64,000 nucleotides of DNA from Lonicera japonica (taxonomy: Eukaryota; Streptophyta; Magnoliopsida; Dipsacales; Caprifoliaceae), in NCBI GenBank assembly GCA_021464415.1, contig CM038465.1, forward strand, positions 22,413,839 to 22,477,838. The letters run 5' to 3'. Shown here in pieces: positions 33,439 to 45,454 of the stretch. A program made the translations under genes and the position numbers. Every line of letters starts with the position of its first letter. Positions within the stretch are counted from its first letter, which is position 1. The notes under the pieces were generated by a model, which did no database searches, was not told the origin of the DNA, and worked only from the letters and a program-made list of their open reading frames with translations.

Positions 33439-33949
33439 ATCCCCCACTTGTATTTCAGGAAAAATTGTTTCATCGAGCATATCCCATAGGACAGTGCATA
33501 AGTAAAGGTATTTTTTCAATTTGAACCTTTACGTAGTGTTTGTGTTTCAGACTATACTAGAGTAACTCGTAGTTTTGAACTCTCACAACACACACTATCC
33601 CCAAGAGTGTAGTCCAAAAGCCAGCACGTTATGGCCATGTGCTTATATCCCGGTTAGTGAATGCTCTAGAGAATTTGCCCAAAATTCCATAGGAAGCGAC
33701 CTCTCTTCCACATTCACATAGGTGAGTCTATCAAGAGTACTCTTATAGCATTGGTACCCCACTCCACATAGAGCTATAGAACCCATTAAGAGCAGATGCT
33801 CAACCTTTTCGCCGCTTCAAGATATCATGCTCTATAGGGATGAGATAATACTACATGATTTCTAAACTATCACTTGTAACTTGTTATTTACCCTTTGAAC
33901 CTATTTCTTGGGATCTCCAGTCCATAGGTTGGGTTACCATTACAGTGAC

Positions 33950-36900
33950 TCAAATCTCGTTGGGCGTTAACCCCATCCCTTTCGAGGTGTTAAGCACCTT
34001 CTCTCTCGTTAGTCCTTTCGTCAAAGGATCGGCCAATTTTTTCTCAGACCGCACATAATCCACTCTTACAGCACCTTTGGAGAGTAACTCTCTAACCGTG
34101 CTGTGTTTACGATGAATTTGTCGTTTCTTACCGTTATAGTAACGGTTCTGAACTTTTGCAATAGCCGCGGTACTATCGCAGTGGATAAGGACAGCTGGGA
34201 TCGGTCTCTCCCATAGAGGGGTATCTACAAGAAAGCTTCTCAGCTAGCTTGCTTCTTCACTAGCAGCAGCTAGTGCTATCATCTCAGACTCCATCGTATA
34301 CTGGGCCAAAATGGTCTGTTTCTTAGATTTCCAAGAAACTGCACCTCCAGCAATGCTGAAAATATATCCACTTGTGGCCTTGAAATCTTCTGACAGGGTA
34401 TTCCAGTTAGCATCGCTATATCCTTCTAGGACAGCGGGAAACTTTTGATAGTGTAACTTTAGGTCCATGGTTCTTTTTAAATAACGCATGACCCTCTCAA
34501 TAGCATGCCAATGCTCTATACTAGGACTGCTAGTAAACCTACATAGTACCCCCACTACATAAGCAATATCGGGCCTAGTGCAATCAGTAGCGTATCGAAG
34601 GCTACCAATGATGCTCGCATACTCAGTTTGTCTAACACTGTCTCCAGTGTTCTTGAACAACTTCACACTAGGATCATATGGAGTACATGCTGGTTTACAA
34701 TCTGAGTAATTATATTTCCTTAGAATCTTCTCAATGTAATGAGATTGATCCAAAGAAAGTCCCTTTTCCGTCCTAGTAATTTTAATCCCTAAAATTACAT
34801 TGGCTTCTCCCAAATCCTTCATATCAAAATTTTCACATAGCATGGATTTCACATTATTAACTACATGGATATTAGAACAAAAAATAAGCAAGTCATCAAC
34901 ATACAAACATATAATAGTGCAAGCATTATTCTCAGTCTTATAATAAATGCATTTATCACTTTCATTAATTCTAAATCCATTTGCAATAATCAATGCATCA
35001 AATTTCTCATGCCATTGCTTAGGAGCCTTTCAAACCATAAAGGGATTTATCTAATTTGCATACTTTTTGTTCTTGGCCTGTAATAAAGAATCCTTTAGGT
35101 TGTTCCATGTAAATTTCTTCTTCTAATTCTCCATTAAGGAAAGCGGTTTTAATATCCATTTGATGCACAACAAGATCATGCAAGGAAGCCAGGGCAATCA
35201 AAACACGTATAGATGTTATTCTAGTAACGGGAGAATAAGTATCAAAGAAATCTACATTTTCACGTTGTCTATAACCCTTGACAACTAAACGTGCTTTGTA
35301 TTTGTCAACAGTGCCATCAGGTTTTAATTTCTTTTTAAGTATCCACTTACAACCTATGGTTTTACAACCAGGAGGAAGGTCTACTAGGTTCCACGTTCTA
35401 TTTGATTCTAAGGAATCCATTTCATCGTTAATGGCTTCTTGCCAAAGGTCAGCATCTAAAGAAGATAACGCTTCTTGAATAGTGGATGGATCATCTTCTA
35501 AAGTGTATGCATAAAAATCAGGCCCAAAGTCTTTAGTGGTTCTAACTCTTTTACTTTTCTTAGGTTCAATTGATGTATCATGGTACACAGTACTAGTAGG
35601 TAAAGTAGAGCTAGAAGGTAGTGAGCTACCCCCACTATTCTTCAATTTAAAAGGAAATTATCTTCAAAAAAGTCTACATCATTAGATTCAATAATAACAT
35701 GATTTTTCAAATCATAAAATCTGTAGGCCTTACTATTAATTGTATATCCGATAAAAACACATTCATAAGCTCTACTAGCAAGCTTAGATCTTTTAGGATC
35801 AGGAATACGTACATAAGAAAGGCACCCCCAAACGCGTAAATAAGAAATATTAGGCCTTTTATTATTTAAAATCTCATAGGGGGTAAATTAGATTTAATCT
35901 TAGGCACTCTGTTAAGAATGTGACAAACGGTTAATAAAATCTCTCCCCACCAATGTGAGGCAGCCCCCGAATTTAGTAGCGTAGTAACAATTAATTCGGC
36001 AAAAGTTCTATTTTTCCTTTCGACTTTTCCATTCATTTCAGGTGAATATGGAGCAGTCGTCTCATGAATAATACCAAGTGAAGTATATAGATTTTTAAAA
36101 TCAGTTGAATCATATTCGGTTCCTCTATCACTCCGAAATCTTTTTATTTTCTTATTAAACTGATTTTCAATTTCTGTAGAAAATATTTTAAACATATCTA
36201 TTGCTTCACTTTTATTTTTCATAAGGTAAATATAGGAAAAATTCGAATTATCATCAATAAAAGTAATAAAATACCTTTTTTCATTTCTCGTTAAAACACC
36301 ATCAAATTCATAAATATCCGAATGAATTAATTCAAAAGGTTCAGTTTCTCTTAAAACAGATTTGTGAGGTGTTTTAGTAATCTTTGCTTGGCTACAAAAT
36401 TCACATTTTTCGAAATCATTTAAAGATAAGGGGGGAATAAATTCCAGTTTACTCATGTTCTTAATAAGGCGCTTATTAACATGACAAAGTCTAGCATGCC
36501 ACACATTAAATGAACAAATCATATAAGCAGAACTAGAAACAATTTTATTAACATCAACATTCAACTTAAACATCCTATCACAAGCATAACCCTTCCCCAC
36601 AAATACACCATTCTTCGTAAGAGTAAACAAATCTGCCCCAATAGTTTGAACAAATCCAGCTTTATTAAGGATGTAACCCGAAACAAGATTCTTCCTAATT
36701 TCTGGAGTATGCAGAACATCCTTAAGGATGACAGTCTTTCCAGAAGTGAATTTCAACTCGACATCACCCATCCCAGCAACATTAGTGGTGTGGGAATCAC
36801 CCAACAACACTTTCTTATCAACAGCATGAGAATAGGTCTTAAATAAAGCACGATCATGGCATACATAACGAGAGGCGCCAGTATCTACCCACCAGCCTTC

Positions 36901-37892
36901 AGAACCCGATACCAGATTAATTTCTGTTATCATAGCCACTAAGGGCTCTTCTTCAGTAACATTCGCATGAGGAACTCGGCGTTTGTTTCGACAATTTCTT
37001 GCCATATGACCAGGCTTTCCACAGTGATAGCAAGAGAACACATTGTTATTATTAATATTATTATTATTATTATTATTATTATTAGCCTGGCCATTTTTGT
37101 TTTGGTTCTGAGTTTGGTTATTCCTATTCTGGTTCCCAAACCGGATCGCATTATTTCCACTGTTATGATTTTTCATATTTTTCCGGTTCGGCCTTAGAGC
37201 AGGAGGGGTGTTGTTCGAGCGATTCTGATTTTGATTACGGTTCTGATTTTTGTTAAAAATAACCAGAACCTCATCATTCCGATTTTGCTTACGGTTTTCC
37301 TCTTCAATCCTGAATTTTGTAATCAAACTTTCAAATGAAAACTCCTTAGATTTGTGACGCAAACTATTTTTAAAATCTTTCCATCCAGGGGTAATTTATC
37401 AATCAAAACTGCCACTTGAAACTGCTCATCAAATTTCATCCCTTCAGAAATAATCTCATGTGTAATTTTCTGAAGTTCGTGAGACTGTGTAACAATAGAC
37501 TTGTCGTCCGTCATCTGATATTTCAGATAACGACTGACAGCGTATTTTTTAGACCCAGCCTCTTCGGTGTCATATTTCTTTTGGAGTGAATCCCAAATTT
37601 CTTTTGCGGATTTGCACGGGAGGTAAACATCATAAAGCTCGTCATGAAGAGCATTCAAGATCAGATTTCTGCATGCATAATCATTGTCTTCCCATGTTTT
37701 GAGAGTCTTATGATCTGCCTCAGAACTCGGATTAGGGAAGGTGGGTTTTTCAGAAACACAAGTAGATTCCACCTTCTTAAGAGTTAAGTAAAAAAACATT
37801 TTTTGTTTCTACCTCCTAAAGTACAGACCCTCAAATTTAAAAGGTTGATTCAATGAGCCAGAAGCAGCAGCTTGATTATGTTCATTAGCCAT
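33950..37892 (-). pseudogene. Copia A gag-pol polyprotein, decayed
   Basis: Frame from ATG 37892 (MANEHNQAAASG) to TGA 33952-33950. Order: Gag (UBN2-type, WDSLQKKYDTEEAG), Asn-rich tract from (ATT)n at 37046-37084, CCHC knuckle (CYHCGKPGHMARNC), protease (WWVDTGASRYVCHD), GAG-pre-integrase, integrase core (HSDIYEFDG, then FRSDRGTEYDS, then NGKVERKNRTF), RT (KARLVVKGYRQRENVDFFDT, then [10 protein letters not shown]) and RNase H (YSDANWNT, then DPLTKGL). Lesions: TAG at codon 28, frameshifts near 37370, 35875, 35650 and 35020 (2-nt loss), and TAG at 34246-34244. Integrase before RT confirms Ty1/copia. Confidence 0.93.
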
Positions 37893-37938
37893 GACAACAG
37901 TTATACAAAAAATAGCAGAAAAGAAATTGTCTTAAAAT

Positions 37939-38746
37939 TGTTGAAAAATATGAACTGCAGAATCAAGAATAGATTAGGTAGAGAGTACACCGGGTTGAGT
38001 CGCGGACTAAGTCGCTCTCTTTAAGATGTTTTGTGGCTCTGGCCGGAATTGTGCTAGCAGTTCTGAATATGCCACACCGTCCCCATGATGAAACAGCCCA
38101 AAAACTCTCTGTACGATCGATGTGCACGCTTTCGATCGCTCGACAATAACACTCTTTTAATTGCTCAGGATCGGAAAAATTTTCTACCGCCGGAGGCTAA
38201 AAAATTTTTTCTGTCGAAAAATATTTTTGTAGATGGATCTCTCCATTGGTTTTTGGTTCAGTCTGTGTATATATTTTGAAAGCTATTTTGATCCGTTTAA
38301 AGGGGAAAGTGTTGTGACCAAAAAACAACTTTCCGGAAAAACCGAAAGAAAACACGGAGGGAATTAATGGAGCGTGTTGGAGGAAATCAAGGGAGCGTGC
38401 AGAGGAGATTGCGGAACAAAATAAGGGAGCCTTGTCCCCCTATTAATTTTTATTTAATAAATAAAATTCTTTAAATGTATTTTGTATAAAAAGATACTAC
38501 ACTACACAAGCTCGAGACCGGGTGGTCGGTCGGCGCGCGTGTGGGGAACCACATTCATCCAAGTCCTCACCCAATAACACAAAAGTGTAATGCCCAAAGG
38601 GCTCAAACCCTTAAGCAAATTCTTTCATATGAAAACCCATGAAAGGTTTTATATCTCTCCTATGTGGGACTTGGGATAACATCACATCACATTAAATCAC
38701 TTTGTCTTGGTTTAATTTTTTTTCTTTAAATACAAAAGCTCCAACA
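37939..38746 (-). repeat. Copia A 5' LTR
   Basis: Starts TGTTGA (mutated from TGTTGG) and ends CTCCAACA in + coordinates; next to TSD GGTAT at 38747. Shares the 32741-type open frame with the 3' LTR, confirming homology. Confidence 0.92.
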
Positions 38747-38901
38747 GGTATATATATACGTAAATAGTGAGATCGATAAAGATTGAGGGACAAGCAGATC
38801 AGAGAGCACCGTGTGCAGGTATGGACAAATAGATATAAGCTATTTATTATGCAATTTTATTCTTATAGAAATACATGATCGAAGTAAATAACACTCCATA
38901 T

Positions 38902-40967
38902 TTAACATGCAACACAACACAGGCATGAGTCCGGTGACTCACAGATTGCTCTTGCGACAGGTACATTCACGAATTTGTCGAAACATAAAACGGTACATTT
39001 ATAATCAGTACAACCTTTCATATTAAAATGGGCTTCACAAATTCCTTTATTACTAGGTCCACCTGCATACATGAATGTTGAATCCTAAATTCTTTCCCAA
39101 ATAATTAAATACAGTCTTATATTCTTATGAAGATTCAAAGCATCTTTTTTGAAATAAATATACAAGTAATTGATAGCAATGTACAGCTATATATCTATTA
39201 ATATATATATATAGAAAAAATTTCAATCAAGTAGTTAACCTACTTGCTGGTTGAATTTTTTGATGAAATTTGGTGAAGATGTTTTACCCATAATGAAAAA
39301 CATCCCCACCAAATTTTATCAAATTTTTTTATAGAAAAACGTACCAAATGACCCGGTCCGTAAATATGATCCTTACTTGAAATACACCATATATATATAT
39401 ATGCAAAGCAAATAAATAAATGTGGGAAAAAAAATAAAGAAAAAAAATAATTAAAAGTTTGCAACTTTTACAACTTTGAAACAACTCGGAGATGTGTGGG
39501 GCCCCAACGAGGAAAGTGGTGGAAAAAGTAGAGGTAATTACATGCAAGAAACAAAAACATAACTTACTTACAAGTAGGGTATGGTCCCCCAATTAATTAA
39601 AAATAAAGTAAAATTATACGTTTGGTAAGTAGTTACCAATGTAGCAGACATTTTCTTTCTTTCATTTTTTGTCTTCACATTTACTTTTTTTACCTTTATT
39701 AACTGATCTTATTTAAGTAACCACCGATTTATAATTTTTTTTTTGTACCATTCTTAATTGCAACGAAATAAAATTGGTACATATGTGAATATATATAAGT
39801 ACATTCGTGTACAAAGTGGTATCAAATAATTGGATAAAATAGGTACCCAATTGGACAAAATATTAGACAAAAAATTGCTCCAATAAACTTGTTTAAATTT
39901 TTTTTTGCATGGATCTTAACAGAGTAAAACTAGTACATATGTAAATATTTAAAGGTACATTCATGTACAATATAGTACCCAAATTAGGAAAAATATTATA
40001 CACAAAAAAGGCTCCCAGAAAATGGTTGACGCTTTGTTGATGATTTATTTTTTTGGTAGGTATAATATTTTATGTCTTATTAGCTGAATTTATGGGAGCC
40101 TTCCATTCTTTCTTTTTTTAAGAGAAGGTGTTCGAAAAATTTATTTGTCTAATTTGTAAACGGGTCAAAAAAATTAAAGTGTCAAAATGGATTCCCGTAT
40201 TAAAAAAAAAGTCTAAAAATTATAAATTGGATAATTGTAATTTTATCCCTATTTTTAGAAATTGCAAATATATGAATATTATTTAAGTTTGTGGCCCCTT
40301 TAATTTTTAAAACATACTACTAATATTAATATTGCACCTCAATCTTGAACATAAATAATATTAGTATTAAATTTTCTCATTTAATTTATAGAAATATACA
40401 TTAATGTTAAGGCTTCCCTCCCCCCCCCCCCCCCCCCCCCCTCTTTCTCTCACACCCCTTCCCTTAAAAAAATATTGACTCCACCCCGGGGTGGGTAGAG
40501 GGGGTTTGGGTGGTTGTGAGTTTGAGTTTCCATTTTTAGAGAGAGAAACTAATGCTATGGTTGTAGTAAGTTTGAGTTTTCATTTTTAAAGACATAGTAA
40601 TAAAGGTGGTGATGGCCGTGGGTGGTGGAAGATTTGAGTTTCTATTTTTAGAGAAAGATAAGTTAGAGCCGTGGGTAGTGGTAGTAGGGGGGTGGTGGTA
40701 GTATTATGGATGACAATGATCAATACTATGTATCTATTCTTCATCATCATGATAATCATAATGAAGTGTGAACAATTTTAAAAACGAGAGAGAGAGAGAG
40801 AGAGAGCATGTACCACACAATGCAGGAAGATCCTCTGGCCAAAAACCAGATTGAACTTTACTAGTTGCGTCATGATAATTCGAAGCAGTGGCCATAGATA
40901 ATGAACCATTAGAAACAACATTGAGTAAAATCAAGCAAAAAATAACGAAAGTGGGGTTCTTCTCCAT
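38902..40967 (-). CDS. Defensin-like cysteine-rich secreted peptide, two exons
   Basis: Exon 1 is 40967-40814 and exon 2 is 39062-38902; the intron of 1751 bp has donor GTACAT and acceptor TGCAG, phase 1. The product is 104 residues. Exon 1 encodes a signal peptide (MEKNPTFVIFCLILLNVVSN) and a short linker; exon 2 encodes the cysteine-rich part: ICEAHFNMKGCTDYKCTVLC, a 13-residue gap, then C, x5, CLCC and a final C at the stop. There are ten cysteines after the signal region. The CxxxC and CxC pairs recall the alpha-beta defensin fold, and a signal-peptide exon followed by a single cysteine-rich exon is the usual gene structure of plant defensin-like and LURE/SCR peptides. Likely secreted; role (defence or cell signalling) unknown. 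Copia A sits about 155 bp past the stop. Confidence 0.72.
39063..40813 (-). other. Intron of the defensin-like gene
   Basis: AT-rich, non-coding, with a 22-base C run (40420-40441) and an (AG)n/(CT)n tract just inside the donor (40790-40808). No inserted element with clear ends was seen. Confidence 0.65.
40420..40441. repeat. Homopolymer C22
   Basis: Twenty-two consecutive C on the + strand, flanked by CT-rich sequence. Long poly-C is rare in AT-rich plant DNA and is prone to both real length change and assembly error. Confidence 0.95.
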
Positions 40968-41045
40968 AGTTTCAATTCGAGTGCAAAATGTTTAGATGAT
41001 TATCGAGATGGATGATAGGTTATACCTATCACATACGATAGTTAT

Positions 41046-41056
41046 GTATATATAGC
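41046..41056 (-). promoter_or_regulatory. TATA box of the defensin-like gene
   Basis: On the - strand CTATATATAC lies about 80 bp upstream of the ATG at 40967, a normal distance for a short leader of about 50 nt. Confidence 0.55.
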
Positions 41057-43187
41057 ACAATATTGACATAGATCGACATAGCATGAGGTGATCTTATTAT
41101 GGTAAATTACAGTAATTAAATCACTCATGGAATTGCAACTACATTATAGTCAACGGATTACATTGATTATATAGCAAGATCCCCGTTAAGTTTTCTTCCT
41201 TTTTTGTGTTTATTTTTTGGTAAGTTTTTAAAGAGCTTTCCAAAGCAACCCTTCAATTTCGCTAAAATTTTGGTAAGTTCTTAAAGAGCTTTTAAAATCA
41301 ACCGTTCACATGCGCTAACATTAATAATGTTTATAATAAAATATTATTTATTTACTTGTTACCTAGATTTTATTTTCGTTTTTTCCGCTTTTCTAAATGT
41401 CTGCTGTTAACATGTAATAAATACAGATTCTGCCATTATTAAGTTTATATGCTATATTTCATTTCCTTTATATTTGTAATTGTGGCTAACCCGTGAATAT
41501 CATCCTATATATTAAATTGTTGGGTAAAATACAGTAAACCCCTTTTACTATTGGTCTTTGGCACTCAACCCCCTGAATTATAGAACTCTTCAATAAACCC
41601 CCTAAACAATTACCCTTTTTCCCACTTTTACACTTCCCTCTGTCCCAATTCCATCAAGAAAATTAACGGAAGCATGGCACTTGACACGCACATGATCAAA
41701 CTTTCAAATACAATGACAAAACTACCCTTTGAATCATATAAACAAAAGTAAATCTAGAGGTTGCCAAAAGTTTCAAATACAATGACAAAACTACCCTTTG
41801 AACTAATATGTATATATGTACAAAATTCCATAATTGTGCTCTTTTTTCTGTGAACCCTCTTCTAAAACATCGTTGTTCATTTTTAAAAACTGAACAATTT
41901 CCTTAACAATTTTTTCTTGAGGTTGCCAAGAGTTTCTCTCATCTGCCAACATGAAGCTAGTTATTCTTTTGCACTTTGCTTGCATAATTAGATGAGCAAC
42001 CATGTTTGAAAGAATGGTTTCCCAGTGAATGAGTACTTGGATGAATTGGCACACTTATAGAGCGCCATCAGTAAAGCAAATGAATATTTGTTTTGATCTT
42101 AGCTTCTACATGTTAAGAAAGAATAATGTGCAAATCCAAATTTTCAATAAAACAGTTCATTAGGAATTTATCATTATATAACTAATTAAGTGTAATTTAA
42201 CTTTTGCAGAATTTCTTAATGTAAAACAATCTAGTGGATTTTTGTAATTTACATTATATACACATTTTCACACAATTTTCATAATGCAAAAGTTATAGTT
42301 CAAATTACTTTATATATTAAGATGAAATTTCTTAATGTCAAACAATGTGAATTGCATTAGGTGTGAACGTAATTAGTTGCAAATTCGTTTTTGCACTTAA
42401 TCAGTGAATTATGTGCAATAAATTCCAAATGTGAAATAGCATGAATCAATGTGAAAATTGCAATTAAAATTTCTTGAAACACAAAGTAAGTGAAAGATTG
42501 ATAAAATATATCAAGAACAAGTAGTGGTACTAAACAAATATTTGAATAACTTTGTGCGAATGAAAAATTTACGAACTACCAATTTTGTGCAAACTTGTGT
42601 TTGCACTAAATTTATATTCACAAGTTCAAGGTCGTACATTCACAGAAAAAACAACGAATTGATATTACAGATATGAGTGAAATAGATACTTTCTTCTTTT
42701 TGTTTTTGAGTGCGTTCTAATTAGATTTTTGTCATTCGCATTTTGTTGATTTTTGATAGACACCCAAAAATACTATATTTTATACCCCTAAATGCTTCTT
42801 GGTAGTCTATTATTATTGCCAAAACTGTGTTCACATCATCTTATGTTCGCTCTATAAGTAAAAAGTGAAAAGAGCGTAAATTTGTGTCAAATTTAATAAA
42901 AAATTGTTGTAAAGGTGTGTCAAGAAGTAAAGTGACAATTGTTCCAGTAGTTAGGAAAGCTTAAAAGTGATATTGATCATATTCTAAGTGGTGTAGAATT
43001 CCAATTGCAAGAAGGATGCGGGAATTAAACTTTTGATAATTTCAATGCTAGTTCGGATTTCGATAATATGTTTATGCTTGGACCTCATAATTTTGCGTGA
43101 TATATATGGTTGGAAAGAAGAATCAAAGGATTATAACTTTCGTATTTTGAAATTTTTTAGATTCTCACATCTTGTCGAGGAAAAAAT
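41057..43187. other. Host intergenic sequence with small repeats
   Basis: AT-rich. A 33-bp sequence TTTCAAATACAATGACAAAA... occurs at about 41702 and again at about 41776. An 83-codon - strand frame at 41803-42054 is charged and helical in its second half but resembles nothing I know and lacks splice or promoter support. Otherwise no gene seen. Confidence 0.5.
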
Positions 43188-43694
43188 GTAACAAACCTGG
43201 GCACAAGCGCGAAAATGGTGTGCAAATGTCTCTTTTGTGGGCTCTCACTTTTGTGGGCTGCCATGTTATTAATTAAGGATTGGGCTGCAAGTTTGTCATT
43301 GGGTTAAAGGGCCTCACTTTTAACCCATTGACTAACTTGGAACCCAAACCTTAATTAGTCACATGGCAGCCCACTTATGTTTTCCCACATCCCCTTCCCA
43401 TTGGCCAATGCCCACCTAAGCCATTTAAACAAATAAATCCTAGGCCACCATTAAATAAATCCTAGCCCTCATGAAATTTTCCCATTGGCCAATTCCTCAT
43501 GCACAATTCGTGCAGCTTTACCACACACCAAAATTCTAGCCGTCACCCATATTTCTTGTTCTCCACTCATTAATTCTTTCATTTTTCAAGCCTTCCGTAT
43601 TTCCCCTTAATCCCTAATTCTCACACCTATAAAAAATATTCTAAACACACAATCACAAGGACAAAAGTACATTTGTGAGAGAGCTAGAAAAAAT
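43188..43694 (+). repeat. Possible chromovirus-like LTR start, truncated by E2 remnant
   Basis: Begins TGTAACAAACCTGGGC, similar to LTR starts of Tekay-type elements. It includes a TATA-like CTATAAAAAATATTC near 43625. It runs without a visible boundary into the integrase tail of E2 at 43695. Weak call based on the start motif and TATA position. Confidence 0.3.
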
Positions 43695-43802
43695 GAGCCG
43701 AGTACACCGCTACCGGAGGCTGCCGTGCTTCTTACCTACATTGATGGCCAAGAGTTAAACTTACCAGTCAACCTTGATCGATTAAAGAAATACTACCAGT
43801 AA
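43695..43802 (+). pseudogene. E2 integrase C-terminal tail
   Basis: 35 codons ending PVNLDRLKKYYQ and TAA at 43800-43802. This is the same ending as E1 integrase. The upstream coding part was lost by truncation. Confidence 0.85.
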
Positions 43803-44134
43803 GATTGTACTCATGAACTACGAAGACCTGAGCCCCCCCCTCCCAAAAAAAAAAAAAATTAATAAAAAAAAAATTAAATTCTGGGGAAACGTAGGCAACC
43901 TGAATATTAGGCCCGGTCTATTCATTATAATAATATCCATCCATTTGAAAGCAAAAAGGGAGACAAAAAGAGATTTTCCATATATATAATCAAAGTCAGG
44001 CTACTACATACTTTTTCATGTCAACAACCTACACCAAGCTCCTACATACTTTTCCTACAGACCCGCTTACCTACATACAAAAAAGATTTCATAGAGAAGC
44101 AGTGTAACCAAACCTAAGCTAAACATCAAAACCA
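43803..44134. other. E2 convergence spacer
   Basis: Non-coding spacer between the integrase stop and the stop of gene B. Contains a C8/A13 run at 43830-43860, the conserved GTAGGCAACCTGA block, and a repeated CTCCTACATAC / CTACATAC word near 44000-44080. Confidence 0.6.
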
Positions 44135-45367
44135 TCAGTCAGAAGCGGGGTACAAAATCCTCTCTCGGTCCATAGTCTGATATGAAGCAAGTACTGTCTC
44201 CTCCGTCACCCGTGAGTCCGCAAACCTGAACCACCTCATCATCATCGGCTCGTGCTCGATGGTCTGACGAACTCGACGCCAAACATGTAGTACAACGTCA
44301 GACCGGGTCACCTGGGTAATGCCGAGCTCTCCTCCATGGAATCGACGAACAAAACGAGTAGACCAAAGACCTCGTAAAGTCGTCTCCAACCTCGGGGTAA
44401 TAGGCAGCGCAACCGAAGAAAAATCTCTAAGGGGGAGGGGTATACTCAGAGGAAGGCCGAACTGTCTAGTCAACCGGCTGGGTATGTAGAACGATGTCTC
44501 TCGTAAACCACGGAATCGGAGGTAGTTCTGCCCACCCATACTCATGATCATGGTCCTCATGCGCCACCATGGGATATCCCAACGAATCGACGAAGAAGAC
44601 TCAGAAAAACGCACAGCCCAGTCAAAGGATGACAAACGATGGATCAGAGCATAGTCGGGACGAAGAAAGAAGTGCCGGGAATCCCAGGGAAGTCGAATCC
44701 CCAAATACCGAAATCTCTCAGTAACCCACATATACAACATATATGGGCTACCCCGAAAATGGCTAAGTCGGCACTGAACCACGGCATCCAGACCATTTAG
44801 TGTCTCCGCCAGTAAGATGGGAGTCACCAAATGGCCGCATCTAGCCTCAGATACAACCCGAATAATAAGAGGATCAACCATAATCGCATCATCAGTAACT
44901 AACAGCATCTGAGAAAAAGTAAAGATCATATAGGCAGTAGTCCGACCTGAAAAATAAGCAGGATCATCGCCATGCTGCAGGAAGAAATCAGCCAGGCGAC
45001 GCAAGTGGAGCCGTCCGTCTACAATCATCGGTCGGCACTCACTCTCTCGCAAACCCAAAAACTCCGCCAGCATAACCCGAGGGCTCCTCGCATCCCGCAA
45101 AGACGCCAACGGCAATGAGAGGTCCTGGCGCATCAGCAAAGTGAACTCCTCGATCGTAGGGCAGAGCTCGTCTAACCCAATACGGAAGCAATGATCCTCA
45201 GCATCCCAGAACTCAGCCAAACCAAGCAGGAACGAATAGTTGATCTCGTGCGAGCACCAACGGTGAAGGTGGCTCAAGTCGCCCCAGTTGAGACCACAGT
45301 CGGCCTCGAACAAAGACACAAAATCGGACAAGAGGGAAAATGCAGCATTGGTACGGAAGATAGACAT
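44135..45367 (-). CDS. Gene B of E2: intact PMD-like (possibly DUF7745-type) protein
   Basis: An uninterrupted frame of 410 residues. I choose ATG 45367 (MSIFRTN) because it aligns with the E1 start (MSSYRTK); the upstream open codons lie at or before the predicted transcription start. Motifs in order: LNWGDLSHLHRWC (about 27), FLLGLAEFWD (about 50), GLDELCPTIEEFTLLM (about 65), LLAETLNG (about 170), LYMWVTERFRYLG (about 195), SIRWDIPWWRM (about 250) and GGQNYLRFRGL (about 268). The protein is rich in Arg and aromatic residues and has no transmembrane segment. E1 holds a homologue with two stops. The frame survives although the element has lost nearly all of pol. It is antisense to pol and driven by its own boxed promoter. 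Function unknown; nucleic-acid-related action is inferred from the PMD link and context. Confidence 0.82.
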   Translation of the reverse strand: MSIFRTNAAFSLLSDFVSLFEADCGLNWGDLSHLHRWCSHEINYSFLLGLAEFWDAEDHCFRIGLDELCPTIEEFTLLMRQDLSLPLASLRDARSPRVMLAEFLGLRESECRPMIVDGRLHLRRLADFFLQHGDDPAYFSGRTTAYMIFTFSQMLLVTDDAIMVDPLIIRVVSEARCGHLVTPILLAETLNGLDAVVQCRLSHFRGSPYMLYMWVTERFRYLGIRLPWDSRHFFLRPDYALIHRLSSFDWAVRFSESSSSIRWDIPWWRMRTMIMSMGGQNYLRFRGLRETSFYIPSRLTRQFGLPLSIPLPLRDFSSVALPITPRLETTLRGLWSTRFVRRFHGGELGITQVTRSDVVLHVWRRVRQTIEHEPMMMRWFRFADSRVTEETVLASYQTMDRERILYPASD

Positions 45368-45454
45368 GTTGGCAGAAGAAAGACAATCTACTTTTAGGCT
45401 AAAAGGGTAGAGTGAATAGTGATTTTGATGGGAAAAAAAGGGCAAATTCGCGCT

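Larger units (their letters stand above)
32592..38746 (-). mobile_element. Copia A: full-length Ty1/copia element with TSD GGTAT
   Basis: LTRs at 32592-33438 (847 bp) and 37939-38746 (808 bp). Terminal TGTTGG / CCAACA. Perfect 5-bp target duplication GGTAT at 32587-32591 and 38747-38751. Coding is on the - strand. The - strand sequence AAGTGGGGGAT next to the left (3') LTR is the polypurine tract. No clear tRNA-Met PBS follows the right (5') LTR. Total 6155 bp. Confidence 0.95.

Noticed and set aside
41803..42054. 83-codon - strand frame as a gene
   Set aside because: Charged C-terminal half is mildly gene-like but there is no homologue I know, no promoter and no supported splice partner.
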